The translations under genes were made by a program, and so were the position numbers. Shown piece after piece: positions 44,565-55,921 of a DNA stretch of 64,000 bases (position 1 is the first letter of the stretch; every line of letters begins with the position of its first letter). Origin of the DNA: Isochrysis galbana (Eukaryota; Haptophyta; Isochrysidales; Isochrysidaceae). The DNA lies in contig CM030934.1 of assembly GCA_018136815.1 (NCBI GenBank), positions 6,619,698-6,683,697 on the forward strand, written 5' to 3'. The notes beneath the pieces were generated by a model. The model was not told the DNA's origin. It saw nothing but the letters and a program-made list of their open reading frames with translations, and ran no database searches.

Positions 44565-45344
44565 CCCGCTCGGATGATTCGCAAGGTCCGCAACCGCTGG
44601 CGTGTATGGACGGCGGTACGCGGTGCGCAAGGCTCGATCTCGTATGCCTGGCTGCCGTTGTCTCCGTCGCTAGCGTCGGCTCTCGACGCAGAAGTCCGCC
44701 TTCACTCGTCCGCGGTAGAGGAGGAGCCGTTGCCGATCCTTGCTCCCTCTCCCTCTCCCTCGTCCTCGTCGCCGTTCGTGCCGATGCCTCCGCTCTTGGA
44801 GACATGTGCCTCCGTTTCTTTCCCGGACACATTTACTCCAGAGGGCTGGCATGCCGCCTTGCGTCTGACCTGGTCAGGCCAGGAACGTCTCGCTCTTCTC
44901 CCGGCGCCGCCATCTCGCCTAGGCTTGGGTGCCTTGCCGGACCTGCACCCGCCGCTGCCTCCGCTCGACCGCCCCGCTCGCCGCTCCGTTGCTGAGGTCA
45001 TTGCCGACCATAAGCAGCGGCACGCCGCCTTCGTTCCCTCGGGTTTCACGCCTGTTCTCAACCAGCCTGCTGTCGTCGCTTCCGTAACTAGGGAGGTACC
45101 GGCGAGGCTTGTTTCCGACACGCCGCCTAGCCTCTACCCCCGTCACTGCCTATACGTTCGCGATCTTATCGTTTGCCGTCACTCTGCCACGGGCCCTACT
45201 CGGTATGTCGTCGATTCCGCCCTCGCCGTCAACAAGACTCTCGCGGACACGGGAGCCGGCCCCTCGGTTGTAACCACCGAGCTGTTGGCCGCACTGCCCC
45301 GCGACGCTTGCGTCTTAGTCGAACATGCTTCGGCCCGGTACTAA
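44445..45344 (+). mobile_element. LTR-retrotransposon gag-protease ORF (5' part), truncated
   Basis: Frame of 299 residues. Residues 1-40 are the shared 5' module. A gag-like part follows (RKVRNRWRVWTAVRGAQGSI...; FTPEGWHAALRLTWSGQERL) with Ser/Pro-rich linkers. Near residues 265-290 is an aspartic protease active-site segment, NKTLADTGAGPSVVTTELLA. DTGA followed by hydrophobic residues is typical of Ty3/gypsy-like retropepsins. About 10 codons later the frame runs into repeat A (from about 45336) and stops, so reverse transcriptase and integrase are missing. The probable 5' LTR starts at 43462. Confidence 0.7.
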
Positions 45345-45653
45345 CACGACAACCCTCAGTGCACCTGCCCGTACACCTTGACGCGTGTTGATGCCACAGA
45401 TACATACACCTATGCACCCCTCCACATCTCCCCCCTCGCAGGCCCCCGGCTCCCATTCTAACTCCCCACAAGTTAGAAAGAGGGAAAACCCATTGAGGCG
45501 GTCCGGTCGACGCCGGCCGACTCTCCGGGAAAAAGCACCGGGGGGGGGGGGGAGGAATTCTCGTCAACAAAGGGGAACGGCCCTTACCAGCTCGCGCCGT
45601 GAGCGGTCCTCGAGAAATAAGTGGCCGCGACTCGAGTAACCTGTGCCACTCCT
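45336..45653 (-). mobile_element. TG...CA repeat family A, copy 2 (3'-truncated)
   Basis: Read on the minus strand it begins TGGCACAGGTTACTCGAG at 45653 and follows copies 1 and 3 (CGGCGCGAGCTGGTAAGGGC; GGGAGCCGGGGG; CACTGAGGGTTGTCGTG) until about 45336. There it joins the retropepsin ORF and lacks the final GGTACTAACGCTCA. Confidence 0.75.
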
Positions 45654-46777
45654 AGGGTACTCTCCTCGACCTTGGGTCACTCCCTTCTCTCTCCCTCCTG
45701 TCGCCAGCCGCCCCCTACCCGTTTGCTAACGCAAACAGGGCCTGTTTCTCACCGCACTCCGTCGGGGGGGTGCAAAATCCCCCCTCTCCCTCTCTCCACT
45801 CTCACCCCGCGTCGTCCCTGTGGCGCGTCGCCATGCGCGCGCCCTGGCCTGCTCTCAGAGGTTCTGTGGGGGCTCCCAGAGGGCCAGCAGGGCAGCTCAG
45901 GGGGCAGTGGAGGCTGGGGCTCAGCCCCTGGCCCCCCCTGCCTCTCCCACGCTTGCCACGCTGGTCATGGGAGCCTCCCAGGGGCCCCTATATACCTGGC
46001 GACCAGGGACAGGGGGGGAGTCAGCTCGAGGGCAGGCCCAATGCGGGCGTGGGAGTGCGGCCCGCGGCCCGCGCCCACTGGGGGTCTGGGCTGTCTTGTT
46101 GAGTGCCCTGCCCCTGCCAGAGGGCAGGGGCTGGGGTTGAATGTACGGGCCCACCCCGGGGGGTGTCCGCGATGGAGAGAGGGGGGCGCGAGGCCCCCAT
46201 TGACCCCCACTTATAAAAGTAGGTTGTTGAGAGTATTATCCAAAGAACCGCGGTGGGGTATATGTAAGGCTTTGTGCGCATCGTGAGTGTTGTTGGGACA
46301 CCGTGGCCCAAAGGTATCCTCGTGAGGTCTGCAGTGCCACCAGATGTCCCAGGTTCTAGACTCCACCCCTGTAGCACTGTCTCACTCACTGTTTGTCATG
46401 ACTTTCCTGCTTTTTGTTGCCGCCCTGGCTGCTCCCTGGCAGCCAGCGCGATACTGGCAGACCACCGATAGCTGGCACCAGCTGCTGGCGCTAGTGATAG
46501 CTCCAAATCGGTGCAAGCTGGCGCGCTGTTGCCCCAACACTGGCGATGCAAAGCGCGCGTGGCGGCTCGGCTCGGCGGGGGAACGGCGAGTCATTGGGCG
46601 CGGGCAAAAAGGGGTGCGGAACAAGGGTGCTTTGTCAGTAGAAGTTATAAGGTATATACCCACTTTAAGGGAGTATTTGTATTTATCAAAAAACAAGCAA
46701 ACCTGAGGTCGCAACCTCTCGGCGGGGATAGCTTGGTTTTATCAAATCTTGATCTTGACGCCGCCGTAGTTGGGATA
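45654..46777. other. Intergenic, nothing recognised
   Basis: C- and G-rich segment with several overlapping proline/glycine-rich frames, none with codon-level or domain support. Confidence 0.5.
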
Positions 46778-46925
46778 GTAGGTGTGTAGCCCAGAATCTT
46801 CAGATGTTTTTTTTTGATGCCGCCGTAGTAGCGGTACCACTCCACAAGAGTTCGGCGGTATTTTACAGTTCCATGGGGGGGGGGGGGGGAGCTGGCGCCT
46901 CGCCAGGTTGGGGGGGGGGGGGACG
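46778..46925 (+). repeat. Dispersed repeats D and E, adjacent copies
   Basis: 46778-46815 reads GTAGGTGTGTAGCCCAGAAT, CTTCAGATG and a T run (also 10441-10481 on the minus strand; weaker at about 57385). 46828-46925 (AGCGGTACCACTC, TTCGGCGGTATTTTACAG, G run, CTGGCGCCTCGCCAGGT) matches 29565-29665. D ends in a homopolymer like a retroposon tail. Confidence 0.6.
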
Positions 46926-48119
46926 CTGCGCCGATGCGATGAAGGGGACGCGACTGCCGGGAAACCATCACCGCGTGCGGGGGGGGGGGGAAGCCGCGAG
47001 GCGAACCGTCGAAGCAGAGGGAGGAGAGACGGAAGGGAGGAAGAGGAAAGGATACTGAAAAGGAAAAAGGGAAACCAGGGGAAAGAGGAAGCGCTTCTCC
47101 TGGGGAAAGCCCTACGGGCGGCTCCCCCTAACCACAACAATTGGCTTGGGCCTGACGCCCAATCCAAAACTTCATCCACCCAACTCGCAGAGGAACACCG
47201 CAGAGCGGCGAGTGAAAGCGCCGCACTTGCCGACGATGCCTCTTGCGACGGAGCGCCCAGAGCCTCTCGGCCATCCTCAGCTCGACAGAATGAATCCCCA
47301 TCCAGACCGATTGATGAGAGGCTAGACTGCAACCCTCTTCCCTTCTTACTCACTCACTTCAGGACTTCAGGGCGTGCGCCCCGCGCGTGCGCGATAGATC
47401 TCTTCACTCTTGAAAAATTCAGCACGGGCCGCAAGCAATACGAATCACACCACACGTTGTGTGGCATTTACCGGCGTCTTGTGGTCATCCCGAGCCAACG
47501 GTGAGAGCGAGAACGACGAGAACGAGTGAAGGGAGACGACAACGATGAATCAACTCACATGGCGCCGCGCAAGCGCTGAATTGAGTGACAACATGAGATC
47601 GAGTGCATCACGCGATGATCCGAGGGTGAAAAAGTGGATGGGAGCGTCGGTACTAGACGACGAGAACACAGTGTAAACCGGTGCGGGTCAGGTGCAGTAG
47701 TCCATGAAGTGTCGTGGCGTCCTCGTACTAAATTGAACTAGGGCCCTCTTCCTCCACTTTCCATTTCTGAGACAGAGCGGCGGCTGTGGAGGCGAATACG
47801 GCAAGCAAGCGCGCATCCGCTCGATCGAGGCGCTGTGGATACAGACGCATGAGCAGACAGGCCGGTAATGTCTACGAGTGCTGCGTCGTGCGGTATCGAG
47901 CACGGGGTGGGATGAACGGGCCCGTGCGAACAGCTCGCAAAGCGCGACCATCACAGCGTGGAATGGCCCAGTGCTGCCATCTCCGGCCGCGCCACGTTGG
48001 CAACGGTGTCGCTCACATCATGGGCGATATGAGGAGCCGTGTGTAGTGTAGCTGACGCAGTCGCGGGACGAGGATCGGGGAACGGACAAGGCTTAGTTCA
48101 GGCAGGACGAGGATCCGGC
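46926..48119. other. Intergenic, nothing recognised
   Basis: Downstream flank of the voltage-gated channel gene. Short frames only. Confidence 0.5.
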
Positions 48120-50192
48120 TTAGGGCAAGGTCGAGGAGGATATCTCCGTGCACAACGAATCGAGGCGCATCTGGTTGTCATTTATGGCAGATAATACAAT
48201 GGCTAACTGATTCCTAAGCATTCCTACGCTGGTACACAGGTTAGCCAACTTGGCGTTTGCCTCCTCGGTCTCGTAGGTGGAGGGCGCCACTGGCACAACG
48301 GGCGAGGAGCTGTCGCTGAGTCTCAGGTTACAAAGCGACGCCGTAAAGTTGTGGTTGGAGCCTCGCAAACCAGAGGTCATGCCCTGCCGCGATAACAGCT
48401 CAGCGGTGCTCGGCCCTGACACGTACTTTCGGTTGATGTGTCCCGACAGGTATTGGGTGCCGTGGCGCGACAGGAACGCTGGGGTATTGTGCCGCGACAT
48501 GGGGACGGAACGGATCGCGCTCATGGGCGTCGGCTGCTCAGCAGATGCCAGGGCCACGTCCGGCTCTGGCTCCTCCCTCTCGCTCAGGTCCGAGTCAATG
48601 CCGTCGTCGTCGGCGCCCTCTGTGGCGTTGATGTCATGATTCATACATTTGTCAAGCAGGACCGCGATGACAACGTTGAAGAGGATCATGGCATTGACGA
48701 TGATAAAGGAAACAAAGTATATCGCCCCACCCACCTGCCGAGCATGGAGGAGGAGGACGGCGTGTAAGGGAGGAGGACGGCGTGTACGAGGCATGTAGGC
48801 CGGCATCTTCGCCCGGCTCCACGCGGCACAGGGGCCTTCCATAGGCACCCCGTGTGGCGCACCTTTTCTGCGATGGATCCTACCAAGATGGGGCGGGCGA
48901 TCACTTCACTCCATGACTCGCCGGTGAGGACCTGAAAGGTCGTAAGCAATGAGGCCGAGAAGGTGCCAAAGTACTCGTCGCCGTATTTCAGCTCACGGCT
49001 CGATATCGAGCTGATGGTGACGTTATCGGCATTGGTATAGGTGCCGCTAAGACCGAACTTGCCAAAGAACTGCACGAGCGGGGGGGGGGGGGGGGGCAGA
49101 GGGAGTGAGCACACTGGGATGGGGGGTCGGGATGTTGAGGCAGGGATCCGGAAGCTGCGCGTCCCACTTCGAGCTTGTTCTCGGACTCGCTTGCAGCAAG
49201 TATGCGCAAAGCCCTCCGAACCTGTACTCCCAAGATTGCGTAGATGCACATGACGAGCACCATGATGAGGGCCGAATTAATGATGCCCGGTATTGCGTGG
49301 ACGAGTGAGACCATGATCTTGTTGAGCGACTCAATACGCTTGAACAAGCGGAACACACGGAATGCTCGCACCATGCGCAACAGGCTCAAAGGCCCAGGCA
49401 AATCCACCCTCGCCACCGAGAGCATCCCAACCACGACCACCAGCAGGTCGAAGGCGTTCCACACTGTCCAAAATTTACGGAACCAATGGCAGTAGAGGTT
49501 GATGCAGAGCTCGACTAGAAACACCCAATTGAAAGCGTCCTCAATGGCATTGAAAGTCTCTGGATACTTCGTCCCGCGAGGGTCGATCTGCGCCTGGCGT
49601 GGAGAGGGCGCGGGCAGTCGGGCGCGAATGGGTCGTGCCCAGGCAGCGGGGACAAGTACGCCCAAGCGCAGCTTCTCGCGTGCGCGTCGCCAGCCCGTTG
49701 GGGCTCCGCACTAGCCTGGCAGGCTCCTTTCCCCAAAAGGCTTGCTCTCCAAGCCCTCCTCCCCCTTACCCTCCCGTGGCGACCGGCTCCCGATGAAGGA
49801 GCGCCGGTGAGGTGCGGGGCAGAGGGCCAAGGCCCCGTCCCTCTCTCCGCTCCTCTCGATGCATCTCCCACCTGTACAATGTTGGCGATGAAGTTGGCAA
49901 AGATGATCACCGCAACGTAGTACTGTGCAGGCGTCCTGTCGTAGACGCTGGCTACCTTCTTCTGCGAGTGGCGGAATCGTCGGATGGCCGAAAACAGCCG
50001 CGCCTCCACCGCCGGATGCGAGAACTTGAGCGAGAGGGGAGATGGAGGAGCGGTCTCTGACTCTTCATGGGACGAGCGGCGGAGTCGCAAGCGAGACCAC
50101 CGGGAGTGGGGGGGCTGGGGGCTGTTGGCGGGGTGGAGCTTGCGCGAGGAGACGGAACGCGTAGTGAATGTGCCACCCGTCCGGGCAGCCAT
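48120..50192 (-). CDS. Single-domain voltage-gated cation channel (EukCat-like), 4 exons
   Basis: 495 residues. Exons 50192-49872, 49587-49222, 49069-48884 and 48734-48120; all GT-AG, all phase 0. One six-helix domain: S1 in YYVAVIIFANFIANIV, S2 in AFNWVFLVELCINLYC, S3 in WNAFDLLVVVVGML, S4 with regularly spaced arginines (LLRMVRAFRVFRLFKRIESL, about residues 173-195), S5 in INSALIMVLVMCIYAILG. The pore loop is LTTFQVLTGESWSEVIARPI and S6 is FVSFIIVNAMILFNVVIAVLL. A single glutamate at the filter in a one-domain subunit implies a homotetramer with a four-Glu ring, as in the EukCat channels described from diatoms and haptophytes, where they carry Na+/Ca2+ action-potential currents. The acidic, Ser-rich tail ends with a heptad-like helix (NAKLANLCTSVGMLRNQLAI) that could tetramerise. 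Confidence 0.9.
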
Positions 50193-50359
50193 CGTCGGGG
50201 AGTGCCGGGATGGGGGGGGGGAGGGGAGAGAGAGAGAGAGAAAGGGGGCGGGGGGGAAGGGGGGCGGCGGCGGGGACTCCTCTCTTCCTCGCGCTCGCTC
50301 TCGCTCGCACTGGGCGTGCCGTCGATGAAACGATGGGAATCATGGAGTTTATCTGTGAG

Positions 50360-50436
50360 CTCTCTCTCTCTCCCTCCCTCCCTCTCTCTCCCTCTCCCTC
50401 TCTCTCTCCCTCCCTCCCTCACTCCCCCCCCCCCTT

Positions 50437-50505
<69 letters not shown>

Positions 50506-50510
50506 TCTCT
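50360..50510 (+). repeat. (CT)n microsatellite
   Basis: Pyrimidine-only tract of CT dinucleotides with CCCT interruptions. Confidence 0.95.
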
Positions 50511-50869
50511 TCTGTGTGCAGGTGGGGTGGGTGGGTGGTGGCACACCCATTCCCAACACACCAAGAGACTCTCTCTCTCTCTCTCTCTCGCCCGTCACCC
50601 CCCCCGCCCTCTTCAATAAATGCTCTGTCTATAGAGAGATGTTTCATTCTCTACTCTACAGGTCCACCCGTGAGGCTTCGGCTCGCACCTCGTCCCCCTC
50701 GCCTCCTCTCCCATCTTCACGTGGCAACCTTCCTTCTTTACTGTATGGACTATGAATCCCCCCCGTCACGCCGGCTTGTCCCGCTCTTCCTCTCTCTCCC
50801 CACGACCTGCAACACGTGGAAGCTGCCCCCACAAGCGGTTCGTGGGATCCAGAGCTCCGGGCAGCGACG

Positions 50870-51095
50870 AGAGAGAGAGACGCGAGAACGGGGGAGGGAG
50901 AGGGAGGGAGGGGGAGAGGGGGAGGGAGGGAGCGGGGGGGGGGGGGATAGAGAGAGAGAGAGAGAGGGAGAGAGAGGGAGAGAGAGAGAGAGAGGGAGAG
51001 AGAGGGAGAGGGAGAGAGAGAGGGAGAGGGAGGGAGAGAGAGGGAGAGGGAGAGAGGGAGAGGGAGAGAGAGGGAGGGGGGGGGGGGGGGGGAGA
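50870..51095 (+). repeat. (GA)n microsatellite
   Basis: Purine-only tract of GAGAGGGAGA units followed by about 20 Gs. With the (CT)n tract at 50360-50510 it could form a long inverted pair of opposite orientation. Confidence 0.95.
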
Positions 51096-51866
51096 AGGGG
51101 GTGTGGTGAGATGCGGCCGTTACGGCTGCCCGATAGGAAATCTCGGCACACCTCCCCCTTTGCCCCTGTGCCCCTCCCTCCCCCTTCTCTCTGGTGGGTG
51201 ACAGTGGCAAAGGGGGAAGGGGGGGGGAGGGAGGGACGGCGGTCTACTTTGTGCACGTCGGCTCGTCGTGGGCAGCTCCGTCTGCTGCTCGCCGCCCTTG
51301 CTTCACGTTAGGGAACGTGTGTGCCTTCTTCTCGGGGTACCTGGAGCCTGAGCGCATCTGAGACCAATTATCGGCTGTTTGGTGCTAAGATAGTACGCCG
51401 GGCTCCACTCCGAGAAAGCAAGGAGGCGAAAGGGGATGGGGGCGGGTCAGCTTCTAGCGTAGAGAGAGAGAGAGGAAGAGCTTGGGCGGTGCAATACTAC
51501 GGCCAACTTTTCAACGTAAGTAAGAGTAAGAGGTGGCTCTTTCCGACCCGCCACAAGCAAGGGTTTTTGCAAAGTTGAAAAAGGGTTGAAAGAGGGATTC
51601 AGGAGGGAGTTGTAAGAAGTCGCGTTCCTCAAACCTTCCTCAAACTGGTTATTGTAAGGAAGCGCAGTGCGCGCCTCTTCCAACGGTCTTCGGGTGAAAG
51701 AGGGTGTTCTAGGAGGGGCGATGGCGACGGCGGCGAAAGTGAGGGCTGCCCCTGCAGTGGCCTTGCCACCCTCTCACAAGAGGGAAGGCATGCATGCCGC
51801 GCGTGGGGCGAGGGGCCCATGGCAGCCAGAGCGTGCGCCCCGCGCGGCGCCCCATTCCGCTCAAGA

Positions 51867-52663
51867 TGCCCGGGCCCGAGCAACGTGTGCTCACAACTGC
51901 TCCGCAGGGAAAGACGCGCTTTGAGTGGACGATGGAGCGCAAGGTGGCCGTGCTCACAGAGGTGGCCGCGGCAGGTGAGGCGGCTTTCAAGACCTTCAAG
52001 GATGGCGTGGCCGCAGATGGCGACGCCCGCACGCAGAAGGAGGTGTGGACGTGTGGACGCACGAGTCGGACGGCATCCTCTCCTTAGCGAAGAAGCACTA
52101 CTCGCTGCATGGCGCAACCTTCCCCGCGTACGGCTCCGTCATTGCCTCAGTCAAGGGCTGGGTGCAGGTAGGCCGAACACCATCACCCTTCCCCTCCCCC
52201 TATCCCCCGCACCGCACCGCCTGATCGAGCACGTAGAGCGCACCGATGGGGATTGTCTGGACACACACCTTCACTCACGCCATGTTGTCCGCCCATGTGC
52301 ACAACGGCAGGCAGGCGCGCACTTGTACACGCCCGGCAAGGAACAAGGTGAGCCAGTGGAGTACGACGACCCCGAGGAGGTGAGCAACACTAAGTCCGAG
52401 ACACCGCTGACGGAGTACGAGCAGCTCATCATTGAGGTGTCAGAGTTGATGAAGTCTGCCGTGGAGAGCGCCGCCAAGCGCAAGTCGCAGAGAGAGGCGA
52501 ACAAAATCGCAAACGCCGCGCAGGACGAGGCGGCCAAGAAGACGTACAAGAAGCTGAGCGAGGAAGAGCTGAAGGTGTGCGCAGCCCTGCGCGTGTGCTT
52601 CCTTGAGGCTCACGTTGCCCCCTTCACACCTCTGCCTTGCTTACGTAGGCTGCGACCCTCCTA
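51867..52663 (+). pseudogene. Unrecognised Lys-rich protein gene, probably frameshifted
   Basis: An ATG at 51867 opens PGPEQRVLTTAPQGKTRFEW, then KVAVLTEVAAAGEAAFKTFK. At about 52044-52060 an 8-bp tandem repeat (TGTGGACGTGTGGACG) shifts the frame; removing one copy would continue WTHESDGILSLAKKHYSLHG up to a donor near 52169. A second exon from about 52312 encodes a charged, helical C-terminus (EYEQLIIEVSELMKSAVESA; KKTYKKLSEEELK). The layout (short basic head, aromatic-spaced middle, coiled C-terminus) recalls Myb/SANT-like DNA-binding proteins, but I cannot show this. Homology ends where the LINE fragment begins. Confidence 0.4.
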
Positions 52664-53499
52664 GGCTGGCATTGGTTTGCTTCGCCGGGAGAGCTAGCGG
52701 ACCCGGCAAGCGGAGTCGCGATTGCGATTCGCGAAGCGTGCGCCAGGGTGATCCCTAGAGTAGACTCAGTAGTGGAAATCATAAAGGGAAGATGCGTAAA
52801 AATGGACATGGAGATAGACGAAAAACTATACCATATCCTCTCAGTGTACCTGAGCGCTAGCCCGGGGGCTAGAGGCACCCAGATAGAAAAACTGCGCCAA
52901 GACCAGCACATAACGCAAAGCGCCACCACCCCGACACTAATGGGGGGCGACTTCAACTGCGTGGAGAACGTGGCGTCCGACACGGCAGGCACGGGGCCGA
53001 CGCCGTACGCCAATACACATGGCGACAAGTGGAGAACCTTGATTAAAGAAGCCGGACTACAAGACGCGCATCGGACCATGAAACTAGGACCGAACAAGGG
53101 CTACACTCGCCTAGCGCACACCATACACACGAGGATAGACCGAATATACCACAGTCGAGCCACCGACAAATTTCAATGGCACAAGCTGGGGCCCAGCCCG
53201 GATCTATTCACAGGGAAGGCGGCCTCCGACCACCTACCGCTGCTGGCCGCGTTCGAGACGCCGAGCTACAACCCGAACCGCAACTACGACCTACCCATAG
53301 ACGCCGAGATCATCCGCGAAGAAGGAGCCATGAGAGTAGCGGAGCTCCTCTTCCGTAGGGCACAAGAAAATGCGCTTGGAGGCGGCGACTTGGCAGAAGA
53401 ATGGGCCAACGCGAAAGCGCTCGTAGCCACCTTCTGTCGAGTCGAGCGGAGCCGGAGGGCTCTGAGCCACTCCGTCGCGAGCAGCACCGGCGGCTAGCG
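52655..53499 (+). mobile_element. LINE fragment: C-terminal half of endonuclease
   Basis: The frame from about 52655 encodes LGWHWFASPGELADPASGVA, aligned with the LINE at 12706-15017 (LGWHMVQAPANTSDPASGVG), and continues past the point where that copy breaks. It has GGDFNCVENVAS, RIDRIYHSR and the catalytic SDHLPLLAAF of the endonuclease fold. Beyond the nuclease, about 75 residues lead towards the reverse transcriptase, ending at a stop at 53497-53499. Divergence from the first copy shows it is a different subfamily. Truncated at both ends. Confidence 0.8.
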
Positions 53500-55164
53500 C
53501 GGCGCTTTGGCCCTCCTCCCCACCGGGAGTCGGGTGAATGAAATTCTGGACTGGGTCGGGCAACCCCATTTGGGTGTCTGGACGGGGAACGAACGGCGAA
53601 CGAAGGGCTGTGGGGCGGCGAGGCGCTCCTAGCGGCCCTAGTGTGCTGGGTTTTGAGAGATTGTTAGACCTACAAAGAACTCTTCCCTCAGGGAGGGAGC
53701 CTAGGCTGCTTGAGTGCAGCGACGCAGCGAACAACGACGGACAACGAGGCTGAGAACAACAGGATACACCGACTCACGAACACACCGGAATCATTCACCC
53801 AAACAAAGCAAATTATCAAGCAACCGCGACCCCAAATCACCGATAACTCAAACACGTCGCGAGAGACGGAGAGAGAGAGCGAGAGAGAGAGAGACTCCGC
53901 AGCGACGGCCGGAGCGTGTCTCCGTTGTAACTTCCCACGTAGCGGAGAGTCCGAAGGGGAGCGTCATGTCGCGCGACCACGGCGATCACTTTGGATACAG
54001 ATCGCAACGAGATGTCTTCACGACAGAAGAAATCTTGCCGTTGAGCGTGAACCTTCTAGACGCTTCTGAGTAGCAACCAAGGGGAAGAAACACCAAAGGG
54101 GCCAAGGGCTTGCATGTAACTTGCATCAAGGGGAAAGATTCCCTCACCTAGGAAGCGAACCTACACCGATCTCCAAGGGGAGATGGCAAATTAAACCTCA
54201 AATCTCGAGCGGCTAGAGCAACCGACTCGCTCGCCAAAACCTTGACCGAGAAGAAAGAAGCAAGGACCTACAAGCCAAGGGTAGCGGACCTAGGGAATGT
54301 GAGAGGAAATTTCCGAACGCCAACGCCAAACGCCGAACGCGGGAAGGCAACGAAACCCTAACCAGGCCAAGCAGAACCTACGAAGAACAGGCCTGGACGA
54401 CAACGAAAGTCAGCAGGTCCCAAGAAAGAACCGGAACCCAACAAGAAACAACAAGCCTTGCAAGAAGCTAAACAAGCCTTCACAAGGTAACCTGAGAGCC
54501 TGAGACAAGCGCGCAGCGAGTGACAGGCGACCTGGCTCCTTTGGGTCAAGATTACCCGAAAGGAGGAAACCTGGAATCTAGACCTGACAGACAGGCTAGA
54601 AGGAACGAAACGAGAACTCGAATTCTAGATCGCTAGGGACGAACCCTACCAACCTAGATGTACCTGAGCTTCACCGTGTGGCCGCACGGCGAAGGACCTG
54701 GAAACAAGAGCCTGGAAATCGCATCATCTAGGATGAATGCGACACCTTCCTGAGGGAGGAAACACGCGTCAGAAGAACGCCCACCATCCAATCCACCTTG
54801 GAAAGGACAATCGCGACACTTAACATCAAACTCATCAAGGGAGCTTGGAAACGAGCCGCGAAGGCGCACCGGCGGCTAGCGCGGCGCACGGTCCATCCGG
54901 GGAGCCCGGAACGGGCTCATCGGGAGAACGGGGAGGGCATATGACGGGCATGGGAAATGGACGGGAGAGTGACTCGGAACGCGAATCGGAGGGACGGAGG
55001 ACGTAAGAAAGGGCGCGGCAAGCAGATACCGCTTGACTGGGACTCGTAGGGACTCGTAGACTCAAAAGGATGACTCGGAAGACTCGGGGCTTGGGGGTAC
55101 GCAGGGGGCTGCAAGTCACCAACAGGCGCTACACGTGGAGAACAACAAGCTGCCAGACAACCTG
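53500..55164. other. Intergenic; probable retroelement debris
   Basis: No domain recognised. GCACCGGCGGCTAGCGCGGC (22-bp identity in full) occurs at about 53484 and again near 54868, bracketing roughly 1.4 kb. The interval is A-rich with many AAGGGG/ACCTA motifs, unlike host coding DNA. Confidence 0.35.
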
Positions 55165-55420
55165 AACAAGTTCACATCTCAACACGTTGACCTCTCAACA
55201 TGTCGACCTTTCAACATGTTCACATCTCAACAAGTTGACCTCTCAACATGTTGACCTCTCAACATGTTGACCTTTCAACATGTTCACATCTCAACAAGTT
55301 GACCTCTCAACATGTTGACCTCTCAACATGTTGACCTTTCAACATGTTCACATCTCAACAAGTTGACCTCTCAACATGTTGACCTCTCAACATGTTGACC
55401 TTTCAACATGTTGACCTCTC
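55165..55420 (+). repeat. 16-bp tandem array with 64-bp higher order
   Basis: About 15 units of TGACCTCTCAACATGT. Variants (TGACCTTTCAACATGT, TCACATCTCAACAAGT) recur in fixed order, giving a four-unit, 64-bp higher-order repeat. Unit junctions create the palindrome CAACATGTTG. Decayed AACAAGTTGGTT units continue to about 55535. Confidence 0.9.
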
Positions 55421-55535
55421 ACCGAACAAGTTGGTTTTAACCACTGAACAAGTTAGCTCCACTCACCGAACAAGTTGGTTCCCGCCTGAACAAGTCGTGA
55501 ACAAGTTGGTTCCACCCTCAACAAGTTAATTCCAG

Positions 55536-55921
55536 GTAAAAATAAAACTCAACTCCTTCGATTTTCGAGACGAAAATCGGCGAACCTGAACTTGAGCCCA
55601 GGGAGAATCCGAATCAACTCGCCTGGAGCGACCACGACGAACCTAGAAGACGGTAGATAACGAAGAAGGCTCGTACTCAGGCCGAAACATTCTTGCCAAA
55701 GAGCCTGGATACAACACTCTCTCTCTCTCTCTCCCTCTCCCTCCCTCTCTCTCTCTCTCCTCCCCTCCCCTCCCCCTGCCCACATGGGGACCTTATCCTT
55801 GGGTGAGCTTGCCGAAGCAGCACTAGCGCACCAACACCACTCATGTGTACGTGATTTTGAATGTGGGAGGCGTCTTGGTGCGTTGATGCATCCTCGTCCA
55901 AAGATGTGTGCCTACCTGGGG
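55536..55921. other. Intergenic with short (CT)n tract
   Basis: (CT)n at 55717-55770; nothing else recognised. Confidence 0.5.

Larger units (their letters stand above)
50193..51790. other. Intergenic with (CT)n and (GA)n tracts
   Basis: No gene recognised. (CT)n-rich at 50360-50510 and 50565-50590, (GA)n/(GGGA)n-rich at 50870-51095 with a long G run, giving artificial Ser/Leu and Arg/Glu frames. Confidence 0.7.

Noticed and set aside
45621-46286. 222-codon plus-strand proline-rich frame
   Set aside because: Base composition explains it; neighbouring frames are equally open.
46742-47353. 204-codon minus-strand frame
   Set aside because: Contains dispersed repeats D and E and long G runs; no domain or credible start.
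50067-51311. 414-codon plus-strand frame and its minus-strand counterparts
   Set aside because: Driven by (CT)n and (GA)n tracts and overlapping the first exon and promoter of the voltage-gated channel.
55165-55420. CRISPR array
   Set aside because: Units are contiguous 16-mers without unique spacers, in a eukaryotic context.
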